A stretch of DNA of 64,000 nt from Natronolimnobius baerhuensis (lineage in GTDB: Archaea; Halobacteriota; Halobacteria; Halobacteriales; Natrialbaceae), in NCBI RefSeq assembly GCF_002177135.1, contig NZ_MWPH01000003.1:62001-126000 (forward strand). Reading direction: 5' to 3'. The notes under the pieces were generated by a model. It saw nothing but the letters and a program-made list of their open reading frames with translations, was not told the DNA's origin and ran no database searches. The translations under genes and the position numbers were made by a program. Numbering within the stretch: position 1 is the stretch's first letter; each line of letters begins with the position of its first letter. Shown here in pieces: positions 1-8,573 of this stretch.

Positions 1-2
1 GC

Positions 3-860
3 TGGGTCCTCGACGAGTACGAGTCCTACCGGGCCGGGCAGGACGTCGCCTCGACGACGCTCCACAACGAGATGGAGACGCTGAAGAACTTCATCGAATA
101 CCTTGAACGAATCGAGGCCGTCGACGACGATCTTGCCGACCGGGTGAACGTTCCGCACGTTCCCCGCGGCGAACGGTCCCGCGAAACGCGGTTGTCGACC
201 GACCGCGCGCTCGCGCTGATCCGGCACTACCGCTCGACCGACGCGGTGCACGGGTGTCGACGGCACGCGCTGCTCGAAACGGCGTGGCACACCGGCGCGC
301 GACTCGGTGGCCTTCGAGCGCTGGATCTCCGCGACTTCAATCGCGAAGAGCAGACGGTCGAGTTCATCCACCGGCCAGAATCGGGAACGGTCCTGAAGAA
401 TAAGCGCGAGGGCGAACGTGTAGTCGCGCTGAACGAGCGGGTCTGTGAGACGATCGGGACGTACATCCAGACCGATCGGTACGACGTACACGACGACCAC
501 GGCCGCCAGCCACTATTCTCGTCGCTGCAGGGTCGTCCGAACCCGAACACGATTCGTGTCTGGATGTACCTCGCGACATTCCCCTGTGTCCAGGGCGAGT
601 GCCCGCACAGGTACGATCCCGATTCCTGCGAGTTCCGGAATCACTCGAAGGCCAGTCAGTGCCCCTCGTCACGTGCTCCGCACCACGTCCGGACGGGTTC
701 GATCACGTGGCACTGCGATCGAGGTGTCCCCCGCGAGGTGACCGCTGAGCGGGTGAACGCCTCCCAGGACGTGATCGATGAATACTACGACAAAGCCGAG
801 GAGCGCGACCGGATGGAAAAGCGCCGCCGACCCCACCTTAATAAACTCACCATCGAATAA
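3..860 (+). CDS. Tyrosine recombinase/integrase (5' end outside window)
   Basis: C-terminal part of a phage-integrase-family site-specific recombinase; the frame is open to the left edge, so the N-terminus is missing. Counting from the Met at base 72, the visible catalytic residues are Arg77 (GARLGG), a His204-x-x-Arg207 box (HHVR) and the nucleophile Tyr238 or Tyr239 (DEYYDKA). Cysteines 172, 177, 186 and 197 between the Arg and HxxR boxes look like a zinc-binding insert, seen in many haloarchaeal integrases. Such enzymes integrate or excise plasmids, viruses and islands. No tRNA gene is visible beside it, but two direct repeats follow it at 921-1084. Function is clear from the motifs; the element it belongs to is not. 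Confidence 0.85.
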   Translation, partial: WVLDEYESYRAGQDVASTTLHNEMETLKNFIEYLERIEAVDDDLADRVNVPHVPRGERSRETRLSTDRALALIRHYRSTDAVHGCRRHALLETAWHTGARLGGLRALDLRDFNREEQTVEFIHRPESGTVLKNKREGERVVALNERVCETIGTYIQTDRYDVHDDHGRQPLFSSLQGRPNPNTIRVWMYLATFPCVQGECPHRYDPDSCEFRNHSKASQCPSSRAPHHVRTGSITWHCDRGVPREVTAERVNASQDVIDEYYDKAEERDRMEKRRRPHLNKLTIE

Positions 861-920
861 CGCCATGACAACCGCTAAAACCACTACGTACGCCGCTCTA
901 CACCGTAAAAACAGCCATAA

Positions 921-1084
921 TTCAACCCCGGGCGATCCCATATTACTGTCGCGAACAAACTCGTGAGCGACAGTCATTGGAAAAGCGCGGATTTGAATCA
1001 GGGAGTGGAGCAACGCGGAACGACCGTGGTTCACAATCCGGGCGATCCCATCAGTTTTGTCGCAAATACGTTCGCGAGCGATGG
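921..1084. repeat. Pair of ~53-bp imperfect direct repeats downstream of the integrase
   Basis: Copy 1 is 921-973 and copy 2 is 1030-1084. They share an exact 14-mer, CCGGGCGATCCCAT (928-941 and 1038-1051), then a similar tail ending in GAGCGA. Copy 1 carries CTGTCGC and GCGACAG as inverted arms; in copy 2 these are partly decayed. No convincing gene lies in 861-1139. Position next to an integrase suggests recombinase binding or attachment sequences, but this is inference. Confidence 0.55.
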
Positions 1085-1139
1085 CTTTACTCCTCTCCAC
1101 TCGAGTCGAGAAGTCAGCGACGCCACTCGAAGTGAGGGG

Positions 1140-1412
1140 CTACTGCCCGTAGATGGGTTCAGTCTGTGTGTCGGACTGGTGTGTGTTGTCGACGCTGATG
1201 GCGTCCGGGCCGTCGACGCGGATACGATAGCCGTTGTAGGTGAACTCGACTGTTGGGTAGGCACGGTCGCCATCGGTGGTTCGAAAGAGGGTCTCGAGTG
1301 CGTCGGTGTCGACGGCGGTATGCAGTGGTGGCTGCATCGCTTCGGGTGCGACCCCCTTGTGTTCGGCGACTGTTGCAACGACGGTGTAACAGATCGACTG
1401 CTCCCCATCCAT
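1140..1412 (-). CDS. HalOD1 output-domain protein
   Basis: A 90-residue acidic protein resembling the HalOD1 domain, a small haloarchaeal domain of unknown biochemistry that occurs alone or at the end of signalling proteins. The family pattern is visible: an N-terminal segment (SICYTVVATVAEHKGV), the 'DTDALETLF' motif and a C-terminal strand pair around 'VEFTYNGYRIRVDG'. An upstream in-frame extension exists, but the ATG at 1412 is preferred because a TATA-like element lies about 28 bp upstream, as expected for a leaderless haloarchaeal transcript. A paralogue lies at 1904-2161 and both are near HTH_10 regulators, so a role in signal output is plausible. Confidence 0.72.
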   Translation of the reverse strand: MDGEQSICYTVVATVAEHKGVAPEAMQPPLHTAVDTDALETLFRTTDGDRAYPTVEFTYNGYRIRVDGPDAISVDNTHQSDTQTEPIYGQ

Positions 1413-1435
1413 ATGCACCGGTCCCACAACCCCAC

Positions 1436-1443
1436 ATATAAAG
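1436..1443 (-). promoter_or_regulatory. TATA box of the HalOD1 gene
   Basis: On the minus strand the sequence reads CTTTATAT, centred about 28 bp before the ATG at 1412. That spacing predicts transcription starting at or next to the start codon. Confidence 0.5.
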
Positions 1444-1601
1444 TTCTGTGATTGTACCGTGATAGGTGCATGACGAGCGTCAGACAACAGGGGCTGGTGG
1501 ATCACACAGCGCTGAGACAGCAGTCGGATACCTGTGAGAGAGTACCACGAGTAGGAATAGTTAAGTGGTGTTAGCCAAGGAACAGTACGCAAGAGCATTG
1601 A

Positions 1602-1853
1602 ATGGCAGTTAGTGACCGTGCGACCACGCCGCGAGCCAAACTGGGGCTGTACCACACCGCGCGGTGGGTCGGACGTCTGTACCTGTTTGCAGTGGTCGTG
1701 GCGCTCGCGTATGGCAGTAACTGGATTATCGAGACGGCAGGTCTCATCCCGGATGGCTACATCGGGACGCTGTGGGCGAGCCTCTCGGTCCTGCTCGTGA
1801 TCATCGGCGCAGTATTTGTGCCACTATTACTCGCAACGACGTCGGACATATGA
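1602..1853 (+). CDS. Small two-helix membrane protein, unknown function
   Basis: 83 residues with two predicted membrane segments, about 26-47 (LYLFAVVVALAYG...) and 58-78 (LWASLSVLLVIIGAVFVPLLL), joined by a short loop. The N-terminus is basic (RATTPRAK). I do not recognise a family. It lies between two HalOD1 genes on the opposite strand. Length and composition fit a real small haloarchaeal membrane protein, but there is no functional clue beyond location. Confidence 0.6.
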   Translation: MAVSDRATTPRAKLGLYHTARWVGRLYLFAVVVALAYGSNWIIETAGLIPDGYIGTLWASLSVLLVIIGAVFVPLLLATTSDI

Positions 1854-1903
1854 GACTGGAAGAGTTCAAGTGACGGCGTTTCGACGGAACAGGCGGTCGA
1901 AAA

Positions 1904-2161
1904 TTACTCAACTCGAATGGTACCTGCTGCAGTAACACGGATCGTCAACTCGAGATACTGAAATTGGATCGAGCCACTCGAGTCATCGTGAAACAGGGCC
2001 TCGAGTGCGTCAGGATCGATTGATTCGAAAAGTGGCTCGTCTAACTCGACCACAGATTGATCGCGGATATCTGCGACGACACGGAGGATGGCGTGGGAAA
2101 CCGACTCGTCCGGTTGAACGTGGTCGACAACAGGCTCTTCGCGAGCACCAGTTCCACTCAT
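1904..2161 (-). CDS. HalOD1 output-domain protein
   Basis: 85 residues, second HalOD1-type protein of the cluster. It has the same order of features as its neighbour: 'SVSHAILRVVADI' near the N-terminus, then the hallmark 'SIDPDALEALF' and a C-terminal beta segment (IQFQYLELTIRVTAAG). It starts at an ATG and sits 92 bp upstream, on the same strand, of the large MEDS/GAF/HTH_10 regulator. It may act with that regulator, but this rests on position alone. Confidence 0.78.
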   Translation of the reverse strand: MSGTGAREEPVVDHVQPDESVSHAILRVVADIRDQSVVELDEPLFESIDPDALEALFHDDSSGSIQFQYLELTIRVTAAGTIRVE

Positions 2162-2253
2162 GACTGTATGAACAGAAACAGCGTGACGTGGATAGGCGTT
2201 TACCCTGTATAGATAACGCCAGCAGGCGCGGCGGGTAATGTTGATAAACTCGC

Positions 2254-4671
2254 TCAGTTGGCGTCGAACAGCAGCGTCACGAGTTTCCGTTCAGCAGTGC
2301 GGATGTTTTCCGTGACCGTCGGCTGGGAAACGCCGAGTTGGTCGGCGATATCCTGTCCCGTACACGTGCGAGGTGTCTCGAAATACCCGCTGTAGTAAGC
2401 CGCTCGCAACACCTCCTTCTGTCGGTCACTCAGTTCGTCTTCGAACGCCTGTTTGAACTCATCACGAACGTGGAAATCGCGCTCTCGAGACTCCTGAGAA
2501 ATGATCGTCACCGATTCGAATTGCTGTCTGAGCATCGAGATAAACGACCGTGTTGAGACGCGTTTGGGTAACTCGACCGTGACGTCTGCTCGGTCTGCAG
2601 ACGCGTTCATGGTCGCGGGAATGCCACCTCGCTCGAGGATGTATTGGAATAGACACGGAGGCGTCACAGTGCTGGTAAACAGGTGTCCGTTCTCTCGTTC
2701 GACGATATGAGAGAGGTCATCGATACCGTAACATTGCTTGACAGCGGCTTCGACAGCAGTGCGGTCGCAGTCTCGAACGGTAAAGTACGTTTGTGGTGGT
2801 CCATCGTCCTGTGAGACGACTTCTTCGAATCGGACTCCCGTCTCGAGGTGGTCTGCCAGGCAGATACTCGGGAGCGAGGAATCTGCAACATGAAGATCCA
2901 ATACGGTTAGTTCGCCACTGATCAGCGCCTGTCGTTTCTCCCGGGCGTTGATCGCGTGGCCGACGGTTTCAGCGATGGTCTCGAGTGCCTGGCGCACCCG
3001 CTCATCGAAGGTGTTCGAACTGGAGGCATACATCGTGAGCACGCCGTAGGTCGAGTCGCTGTAGACGACTGGAATGCTGGCGATTGACCGATAGCCACGT
3101 CGAAGTGCGTGACTTCGCCAGGGTTCAAACGGTGGCTCAGTCACTGTCTCGTCGATAATCGTCGGCTCACCTGTCTCGAGCGTCGTCGCTGCGGGCTCGA
3201 GTGATGCGTCCGTCTCGTGTGCGGTAACTGCCTCGAGGTAGTTCTCACCAGTGCCACTCGAGTGAGTGGGAGAGAGGACGCCAGCGCTTTCGTCTGGCTG
3301 CCCGAACCAGGCAAAGTCGATACTGGATGTTCGAGTGAGTTGTTCACAGATCGTCCGTTCGATATCGGCTCGAGACGGTGGCTCAACCAGTTTCTGTGTC
3401 GCTCGCTGGAGTAACGAGATGAGTTCCTCGAGTTCCTGGACGCGCTGTTGTTGCGTCTCGAGCGATGACGCCTGAGTGTCGACCGTCTCTCGGTACCTGA
3501 TGGTATCGAAGACAGTCTGGATGGTCGTCTGTATCGTCTCCAACAGTGCTTCATCAGTCTCGGTCAGCGAGACGTAGTCGGGAAAGACCAGCAACAATAC
3601 GCCGTGTCGGCCGAGTGGAACGAATGTGACCGCCTCGAGTGGAAGGTCCGACACTGCGGCGGGAACGTCCGCCGACGGGATAGTGGCTCTGGTGATCGTA
3701 TTCTCTCCAGCGTAGGTATCCCAGGCATGGGCAGAAACCGCGGGCAAGATTTCCTCGAGTGCGTCGAACGCTGGCTGTGAGGAGGTTGCTGGCTCGAGTG
3801 TGCCCTGGGTTTGATCGTAGAGCCAGACTGCCGATAGCGTCGGGACGAACAGCGTTTCGACGAGTGCAATAACGGACTCGAGGAGGTGTGAGCGGCGTTC
3901 GGTCTCGGGCTGTTCGATGGATTCGGTAAACGCCGTCAAGACGTCCAGTTGTTTCGACCGGACGGCGTGTTCGCCAAGCGTTTCGAGGACATCGATGACC
4001 TGCTCGAGGGCGAACGAACCAGCGGTATCCGACGACCCGGATTCGGGAGGCTCACTGTGGAGGAAATTCGAACAGACACCTCTCGGTGTTCGATACGTTG
4101 CATGCTGTGTGAGTACCGTTCGAAGAACCGATTCGGAGAACGCATCACGGTCGTAGAGACACAGCGCCCGCACCGGCCGCTGTTCGAGTACGTCCGAAAG
4201 CCGGTGCTCGTATCCCACGAGTACATCCTCCGAAAGCGCGTCTGCGACTGTTTCAGATAAACGCCCGACGACTCGAATCGGAGTGTCGTCCGTCGCGTCA
4301 CTACACTCGAGCACCCACTGTGCCATCGACTCGGCGGTAACTGGCTCGCTGGCCAGATATGTCTCAGAGACGGGACGCAGTGTCAGGTCACCGCGCTCGC
4401 GTGCTGTAGCAACGTCGATCCCGCGAGCAGTGAGTGCCGCCTCGAGGTCGGCCAAAAACGACGGTGTCCCGGTTGCGATGCAGGGCTCACCGACATGGAG
4501 TCCGTGCTGGAGAGACGCTGTGGCCGTCGCCAGCGTGTCCCGGACTGTCTCACAGACAGCAATACTGTGGGTTGGATCGAGATGTCCAGCAGACCGCTGC
4601 GGTGCCAGCGGATACTGACGCCGGTGGCCACTGTGCGGTCGTGAACCGATTCGGGTGTTCGTATCATCCAT
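2254..4671 (-). CDS. MEDS-GAF-GAF-HTH_10 transcriptional regulator (Bat family)
   Basis: 805-residue multidomain regulator. Approximate order: a MEDS/DcmR-like sensory domain (35-205, with 'LHVGEPCIATGTPSF' and 'ALCLYDRDAF'), GAF 1 (245-395), a short coiled coil (400-430), GAF 2 (435-590), a Bat-type domain (590-735) and a C-terminal HTH_10 (745-797, 'LSDRQKEVLRAAYYSGYFETPR', 'IADQLGVSQPTVTENIRTAERKL'). HTH_10 proteins such as the bacterio-opsin activator regulate transcription in response to redox or light. The ligand here is unknown. A TATA-like CTTTTATAAAG lies about 95 bp upstream (near 4766), implying a leader. Direction and domain architecture are clear; target genes are not. Confidence 0.88.
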   Translation of the reverse strand: MDDTNTRIGSRPHSGHRRQYPLAPQRSAGHLDPTHSIAVCETVRDTLATATASLQHGLHVGEPCIATGTPSFLADLEAALTARGIDVATARERGDLTLRPVSETYLASEPVTAESMAQWVLECSDATDDTPIRVVGRLSETVADALSEDVLVGYEHRLSDVLEQRPVRALCLYDRDAFSESVLRTVLTQHATYRTPRGVCSNFLHSEPPESGSSDTAGSFALEQVIDVLETLGEHAVRSKQLDVLTAFTESIEQPETERRSHLLESVIALVETLFVPTLSAVWLYDQTQGTLEPATSSQPAFDALEEILPAVSAHAWDTYAGENTITRATIPSADVPAAVSDLPLEAVTFVPLGRHGVLLLVFPDYVSLTETDEALLETIQTTIQTVFDTIRYRETVDTQASSLETQQQRVQELEELISLLQRATQKLVEPPSRADIERTICEQLTRTSSIDFAWFGQPDESAGVLSPTHSSGTGENYLEAVTAHETDASLEPAATTLETGEPTIIDETVTEPPFEPWRSHALRRGYRSIASIPVVYSDSTYGVLTMYASSSNTFDERVRQALETIAETVGHAINAREKRQALISGELTVLDLHVADSSLPSICLADHLETGVRFEEVVSQDDGPPQTYFTVRDCDRTAVEAAVKQCYGIDDLSHIVERENGHLFTSTVTPPCLFQYILERGGIPATMNASADRADVTVELPKRVSTRSFISMLRQQFESVTIISQESRERDFHVRDEFKQAFEDELSDRQKEVLRAAYYSGYFETPRTCTGQDIADQLGVSQPTVTENIRTAERKLVTLLFDAN

Positions 4672-4799
4672 GGTGGGGTATCGCCGACTAACCTGCAGTT
4701 CCAGCCGGTCTAGGAAGTCGATGTCTGGTACTGGTTCGAGCGCGTAAAGGGTAACGAATTAGGACTTTATAAAAGAACAGAACCAAAGATATTTGGATG

Positions 4800-5447
4800 T
4801 TAGCGATCCGCAAGGAGTGTTGAGCGAATTAAATGGCCTGTCCCCCGCCGAAGCAAGCCGCTTGCTGACGGTGCTGAAATATCGAACTCCTCGGCCAACT
4901 CCTGTAGCGAAATCGCACGTGGCTCCTCGAAGTAGCCGGCATCGACGGCGCTGACGAGCAGTTCGCGCTGTCGCGGTGTCAGTCCGTATCCAAGCGATGC
5001 ATCCGGAGCCGACAACGAGTACAACTGCCGGAGTACAGGGCTCAATTCGTGCGTGAGACAGTGCTCACTGAACGTCGACAGTCGGTCGTCGCTGGGAAAG
5101 CGGATCTCGAACAGCCAGCCAGTCTCGCGCCCACAGGCGGCGAGCAACACGGCATCACTGGCGTGAACACCACGGAGCAACGTCGAGACCCGGTCCGTCC
5201 ACATCGCACGATACAGTCGCCCGCCCGAAACTGCTGTCACTTCCTCGAGCGACTCGAGACTTGGCTCCGTGTGTGCGATCCGTTCGAAATCATCAAACGC
5301 TGTTCCCCAAACCCAGAAAAACGGCATCGTCGACGTCTGTGTCGGCACGACACGCTCGAACTCGATTCGGTCAATCGTCGGGAGCAAGAGGGCATCCTCG
5401 AAGACAAATGACGCGGCTTCAAGTTCGAACTCGGCGATAATCCCCAT
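4800..5447 (-). CDS. HTH_10 (Bat-type) transcriptional regulator
   Basis: 215 residues starting at 'MGIIAEFELEA', the usual beginning of this haloarchaeal subfamily; an in-frame Met five codons earlier is less likely. The first 145 residues form the typical sensory beta-rich domain. The C-terminus (from about 150) is HTH_10: 'LTPRQRELLVSAVDAGYFEEPR', then 'LAEEFDISAPSASGLLRRG'. It differs from its 805-residue neighbour in lacking GAF and MEDS domains. It is transcribed away from the OCD-family gene at 5625, sharing a 177-bp intergenic region, so it could regulate that gene; this is inference. Confidence 0.85.
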   Translation of the reverse strand: MGIIAEFELEAASFVFEDALLLPTIDRIEFERVVPTQTSTMPFFWVWGTAFDDFERIAHTEPSLESLEEVTAVSGGRLYRAMWTDRVSTLLRGVHASDAVLLAACGRETGWLFEIRFPSDDRLSTFSEHCLTHELSPVLRQLYSLSAPDASLGYGLTPRQRELLVSAVDAGYFEEPRAISLQELAEEFDISAPSASGLLRRGTGHLIRSTLLADR

Positions 5448-5624
5448 CAGTCGTTCCAACAACGAGTGGCTATACGAATAGGCTTATCGAATGGAGAGGT
5501 TATCAGTATAAACAGCCGTCGTCTCGCCGATTCGAGTGCGACGCCGCCGCGCTTGTGTCTCTGCCGTCACGACTCGAACCGACAGAGCCTGACGAGTTAA
5601 GTAGTGTCGACAAGAGGTGCCAGT

Positions 5625-6614
5625 ATGAACACGCTGTTACTGGACAGCGACGCTGTCGATGCACACGCACGGTTGCCTGCAGTCATCGACGCCGTCGAGG
5701 ACGCCTTCGGTGCGTTCGAACGGGGAACCACGCAGATGCCGGCGAAATCCTACATCGATCTCCCACAGTACAACGGCGATTTCCGGTCGATGCCCGCCTA
5801 TCTGGATGCTGGAGACTGGGATGCCGCTGGACTCAAGTGGGTCAACGTCCACCCCGACAACCCCGTCGACCACGACCTGCCGACCGTTCTCGGGACGATG
5901 ATCTACTCCGATCCCGAGACCGCGTTCCCGCTTGCGATTATGGACGGGACGACCCTGACGATGAAACGAACCGGCGCTGCCGCCGCCGTCGCAACGGACT
6001 ACCTCGCACGCGAGGACGCCTCGAGTCTCGGAATCCTCGGCGCAGGTGTCCAGTCGTACACACAGCTACGGGCGATTAGCGAGGTCCGAGAAATTGACAC
6101 CGTCGTCGTGACAGATCAAGACGACGAGCGCGTCACGCAATTCATTGAGGCCTTCGAGTCCGACTTCGACATCCGCGGCGGTTCAATTTCTGACGCAGGC
6201 CATTGTGATATTCTCTCGACAGTAACGCCCGTCGAAACCCCAATCGTCGGCCCCGAAGACGTCGGCGACAAGACACACATCAACGCCATCGGGGCCGACG
6301 CCGAGGGAAAACACGAACTCGCAGATGAGTTGCTCGAGGCCGCTCGAATCGTCATCGACGACCACGAACAGTGCACCCACTCGGGTGAGATCAACGTTCC
6401 CTACAGCGAGGGCGTCCTCACCGACTCGGACATCCACGGCGAAATTGGGGAACTCGTCGTTGGTTCGCTCGAGGGCCGCACTGATGAGACAGGCGTCACG
6501 GTCTTCGACTCGACCGGCCTCGCGATTCAGGACGTCGCAGCAGCACACGTCGTCTACGAAAATGCCCGTGGGGCCGATGACGGCTACGAGTTCGGTATGA
6601 TCGAGATGGCTTGA
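5625..6614 (+). CDS. Ornithine cyclodeaminase / alanine dehydrogenase family protein
   Basis: 329-residue NAD(P)-dependent member of the OCD/mu-crystallin family. The N-terminal half carries the substrate-binding region ('MPAKSYIDLPQYNGDFRSMP', 'GLKWVNVHPDNP'), and the Rossmann fold has 'LGILGAGVQSYTQLRAI' at about 137-153. Family members act as archaeal alanine dehydrogenase, ornithine cyclodeaminase or related imine reductases; the sequence alone does not choose between them. The ATG at 5625 is preferred over an upstream one at 5604 because 'MNTLLLDSD' is where family similarity begins and GAGGTG lies just upstream. Divergent from the HTH_10 gene. Confidence 0.88.
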   Translation: MNTLLLDSDAVDAHARLPAVIDAVEDAFGAFERGTTQMPAKSYIDLPQYNGDFRSMPAYLDAGDWDAAGLKWVNVHPDNPVDHDLPTVLGTMIYSDPETAFPLAIMDGTTLTMKRTGAAAAVATDYLAREDASSLGILGAGVQSYTQLRAISEVREIDTVVVTDQDDERVTQFIEAFESDFDIRGGSISDAGHCDILSTVTPVETPIVGPEDVGDKTHINAIGADAEGKHELADELLEAARIVIDDHEQCTHSGEINVPYSEGVLTDSDIHGEIGELVVGSLEGRTDETGVTVFDSTGLAIQDVAAAHVVYENARGADDGYEFGMIEMA

Positions 6615-6639
6615 GACGAACACTGTACGCAGCACGCTG

Positions 6640-7413
6640 TTACCGCCGAATCCAGCGCGGAATCGACCCCGTCATGGGAAGTTCATCACAGTAATACGCT
6701 CGTGGCGAACCAATCGGCTCCGGGAGTCCGTTGGCCTCGAGCATCGTCTGTTCCTGTATTGTTACCTCGGCTGGCTGGACTGGCCACGGGTCGTGAGCGA
6801 TTTCACCGACCATCACTGTTCGCTCGCCCGGTGCGTAGAACCGTCTGCGTTCCATACTCCAGTGTTCGAACGTCCCCGGCTCAGGTGGTTCAACGGGACC
6901 ATCGGGCCGATACGTGGCTGCAAACCAACCGGTGTCTGGGTCCGTCAATTCGGTGAACGTCGGCGACTGTTCCGGTTCTCGCCGACTCGAGAAGACGATT
7001 CCATCTTCGCTTCCACTAACCCGCATATTCGCCGCTGTCACCGGAAGTCGCGTTGGTCCGGCAAGAGCGGCAACCAGCGGGTTGTTGAGGTCGATACTGA
7101 AGAAGAACAGCCCCGAGTCCCCGCGATACGACACGTACGTCCGAACGTTGAGTTCAGCGACAGCCGTCTGCGCGACTGCAGGCGCGCCACGAATGCCGAT
7201 CTTTGTCAGAACAAACGGTAACACACTCACCCACGCATTGCCCTCCCACGTCTCGAGTGTGAGTGGTGCGGGCACGTGTGGACGTAACTGCGCAGGGTCG
7301 ACGGGCCAGTGCAGAAACAGTCCGTGTCGCCACGTCATCGACGCGACGTGGGACCGACTCGGTACTGTCGCTGTACCGCGCTGTGAAACCGAATCCGTAC
7401 GTTGTACGTTCAT
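6640..7413 (-). CDS. DUF2071 (YqjF) family protein
   Basis: 257 residues. Visible DUF2071 hallmarks are 'MTWRHGLFLHWPVDPAQLRPHVP' near the N-terminus, 'NAWVSVLPFVLTKI', 'ELNVRTYVSYRGDSGLFFFS' in the middle and 'ATYRPDGP' later. The biochemical role of the family is unknown. The chosen start, MNVQRT, has GAGGAG directly upstream; an alternative is the internal MTWRHG. The open frame runs further upstream into AT-rich promoter DNA and that part does not look coding. It converges on the OCD-family gene. Confidence 0.82.
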   Translation of the reverse strand: MNVQRTDSVSQRGTATVPSRSHVASMTWRHGLFLHWPVDPAQLRPHVPAPLTLETWEGNAWVSVLPFVLTKIGIRGAPAVAQTAVAELNVRTYVSYRGDSGLFFFSIDLNNPLVAALAGPTRLPVTAANMRVSGSEDGIVFSSRREPEQSPTFTELTDPDTGWFAATYRPDGPVEPPEPGTFEHWSMERRRFYAPGERTVMVGEIAHDPWPVQPAEVTIQEQTMLEANGLPEPIGSPRAYYCDELPMTGSIPRWIRR

Positions 7414-7580
7414 CTCCTCATCGCTATCACAGTTATACAGCGGGAACCGACATAAAACAGATAGCTGCCTGTCAAATGCGGTTGAAATCGGTCTCTGATG
7501 GCACTCACACGAGGAGACAAACGCTGGACCCAGCATGATAAATACGATCAACACACACTATTATTTTAGATGTCATCGGA

Positions 7581-7609
7581 GAATTTAAATATGGTTGGCT
7601 AGCAACCAT
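7581..7609 (+). promoter_or_regulatory. tfb promoter with palindrome between TATA and start site
   Basis: A TATA-like GAATTTAAAT (7581-7590) is followed at once by ATGGTTG-GCTAG-CAACCAT (7591-7609), 7-bp perfect inverted arms around a 5-nt centre. The coding start is 7630. From the TATA position, transcription should begin near 7611, so the palindrome fills the space where a bound repressor would block initiation. Confidence 0.5.
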
Positions 7610-7629
7610 TACTCGTTCAACATATAGAA

Positions 7630-8535
7630 ATGTCACAGTCTTATTCGAATCAGACCTGCCCGGAATGTAACGGGAGACTACGACAACAGAATACTGAAAT
7701 CGTCTGTGAGAACTGCGGTCTCGTCTCCGGTGAGGATGCAATCGATCACGGTCCCGAATGGCGATCATTCGACGGTATCCAATCATCACGACGCCGAACA
7801 GGTGCCCCACTCACCCGCTCACGACACGACCGCGGCCTCTCAACCGAAATCGGCTACGGAACCAGTGCTGACTCGAGGTATCAAACGCGACTCTCCGGTC
7901 GAAAACGACGACAGATCGCCCGACTACGCCGAGAGCACAACCGCGCACGCGTCTCGTCCAAATCCGAGCGCAATCAGGTGCTTGGCTACACCGAAATCAA
8001 ACGCATCACGAACCGGCTGTCACTTCCAGAGTACGTCCGAGAGCAGGCCTGTACACTGTTCAAATCCGCCCAAGCCGACGGGCTCTTTCAGGGTCGCTCA
8101 CTCGAGGGCTTTGCCGCCGCTGCCGTCTATGCCACCTCCCGAACACGGTCGAGTCCACGAACTATCGCCGAAGTAACCGCCATTTCCTACGCCGACGAAG
8201 ACGAGCTTAACGCCGCCTACAGCGCCTTGAACCGCGAAATTGGCCTCGAAACAGGCCCAATCAATCCGGTCGAGTACCTCCCCCGGTATGCATCGACACT
8301 CGAGGTGAATTCGACTGTTGAACGACAGGCACACGCCTACGCAAACGCGTTAGTCGACGCTGAGCGTGTCAGTGGCCGAAACCCAAGCGGTATCGCCGGT
8401 GGCTGTCTGTACAAAGCAGCCGGTGAGTGCGAGGACGCCCCATCGCTCACCCAGGCAACCGTCGCCGACGTTGCCGACGTTGCCCCGGTAACGATCCGCT
8501 CAACGGTCGAACTCATCCAAGAACTGTCTGCGTGA
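7630..8535 (+). CDS. tfb: Transcription initiation factor TFB
   Basis: 301-residue archaeal TFIIB homologue that bridges TBP/TATA and RNA polymerase. The N-terminal zinc ribbon has C10, C13, C26 and C29 (CPEC...CENC). The B-reader/linker follows ('EWRSFD', 'GAPLTRSRHDRGLSTEIG'), then two cyclin-like repeats (about 110-200 and 205-300). The 'DRGLSTEIG' segment is typical of TFB. Haloarchaea carry many TFB paralogues that set gene-regulatory programmes, so this is one of several; which one cannot be told here. The promoter carries a palindrome. Confidence 0.95.
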   Translation: MSQSYSNQTCPECNGRLRQQNTEIVCENCGLVSGEDAIDHGPEWRSFDGIQSSRRRTGAPLTRSRHDRGLSTEIGYGTSADSRYQTRLSGRKRRQIARLRREHNRARVSSKSERNQVLGYTEIKRITNRLSLPEYVREQACTLFKSAQADGLFQGRSLEGFAAAAVYATSRTRSSPRTIAEVTAISYADEDELNAAYSALNREIGLETGPINPVEYLPRYASTLEVNSTVERQAHAYANALVDAERVSGRNPSGIAGGCLYKAAGECEDAPSLTQATVADVADVAPVTIRSTVELIQELSA

Positions 8536-8573
8536 GCAGAATCGATTGCCGTCGGTCCATCCTCGAGACGCAT

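Noticed and set aside
963-1451. 162-codon plus-strand frame after the integrase
   Set aside because: Overlaps the HalOD1 gene on the other strand and the direct repeats; no family features.
1413-1655. N-terminal extension of the HalOD1 protein at 1140
   Set aside because: The extension covers the TATA box and is not acidic or HalOD1-like; the ATG at 1412 is the better start.
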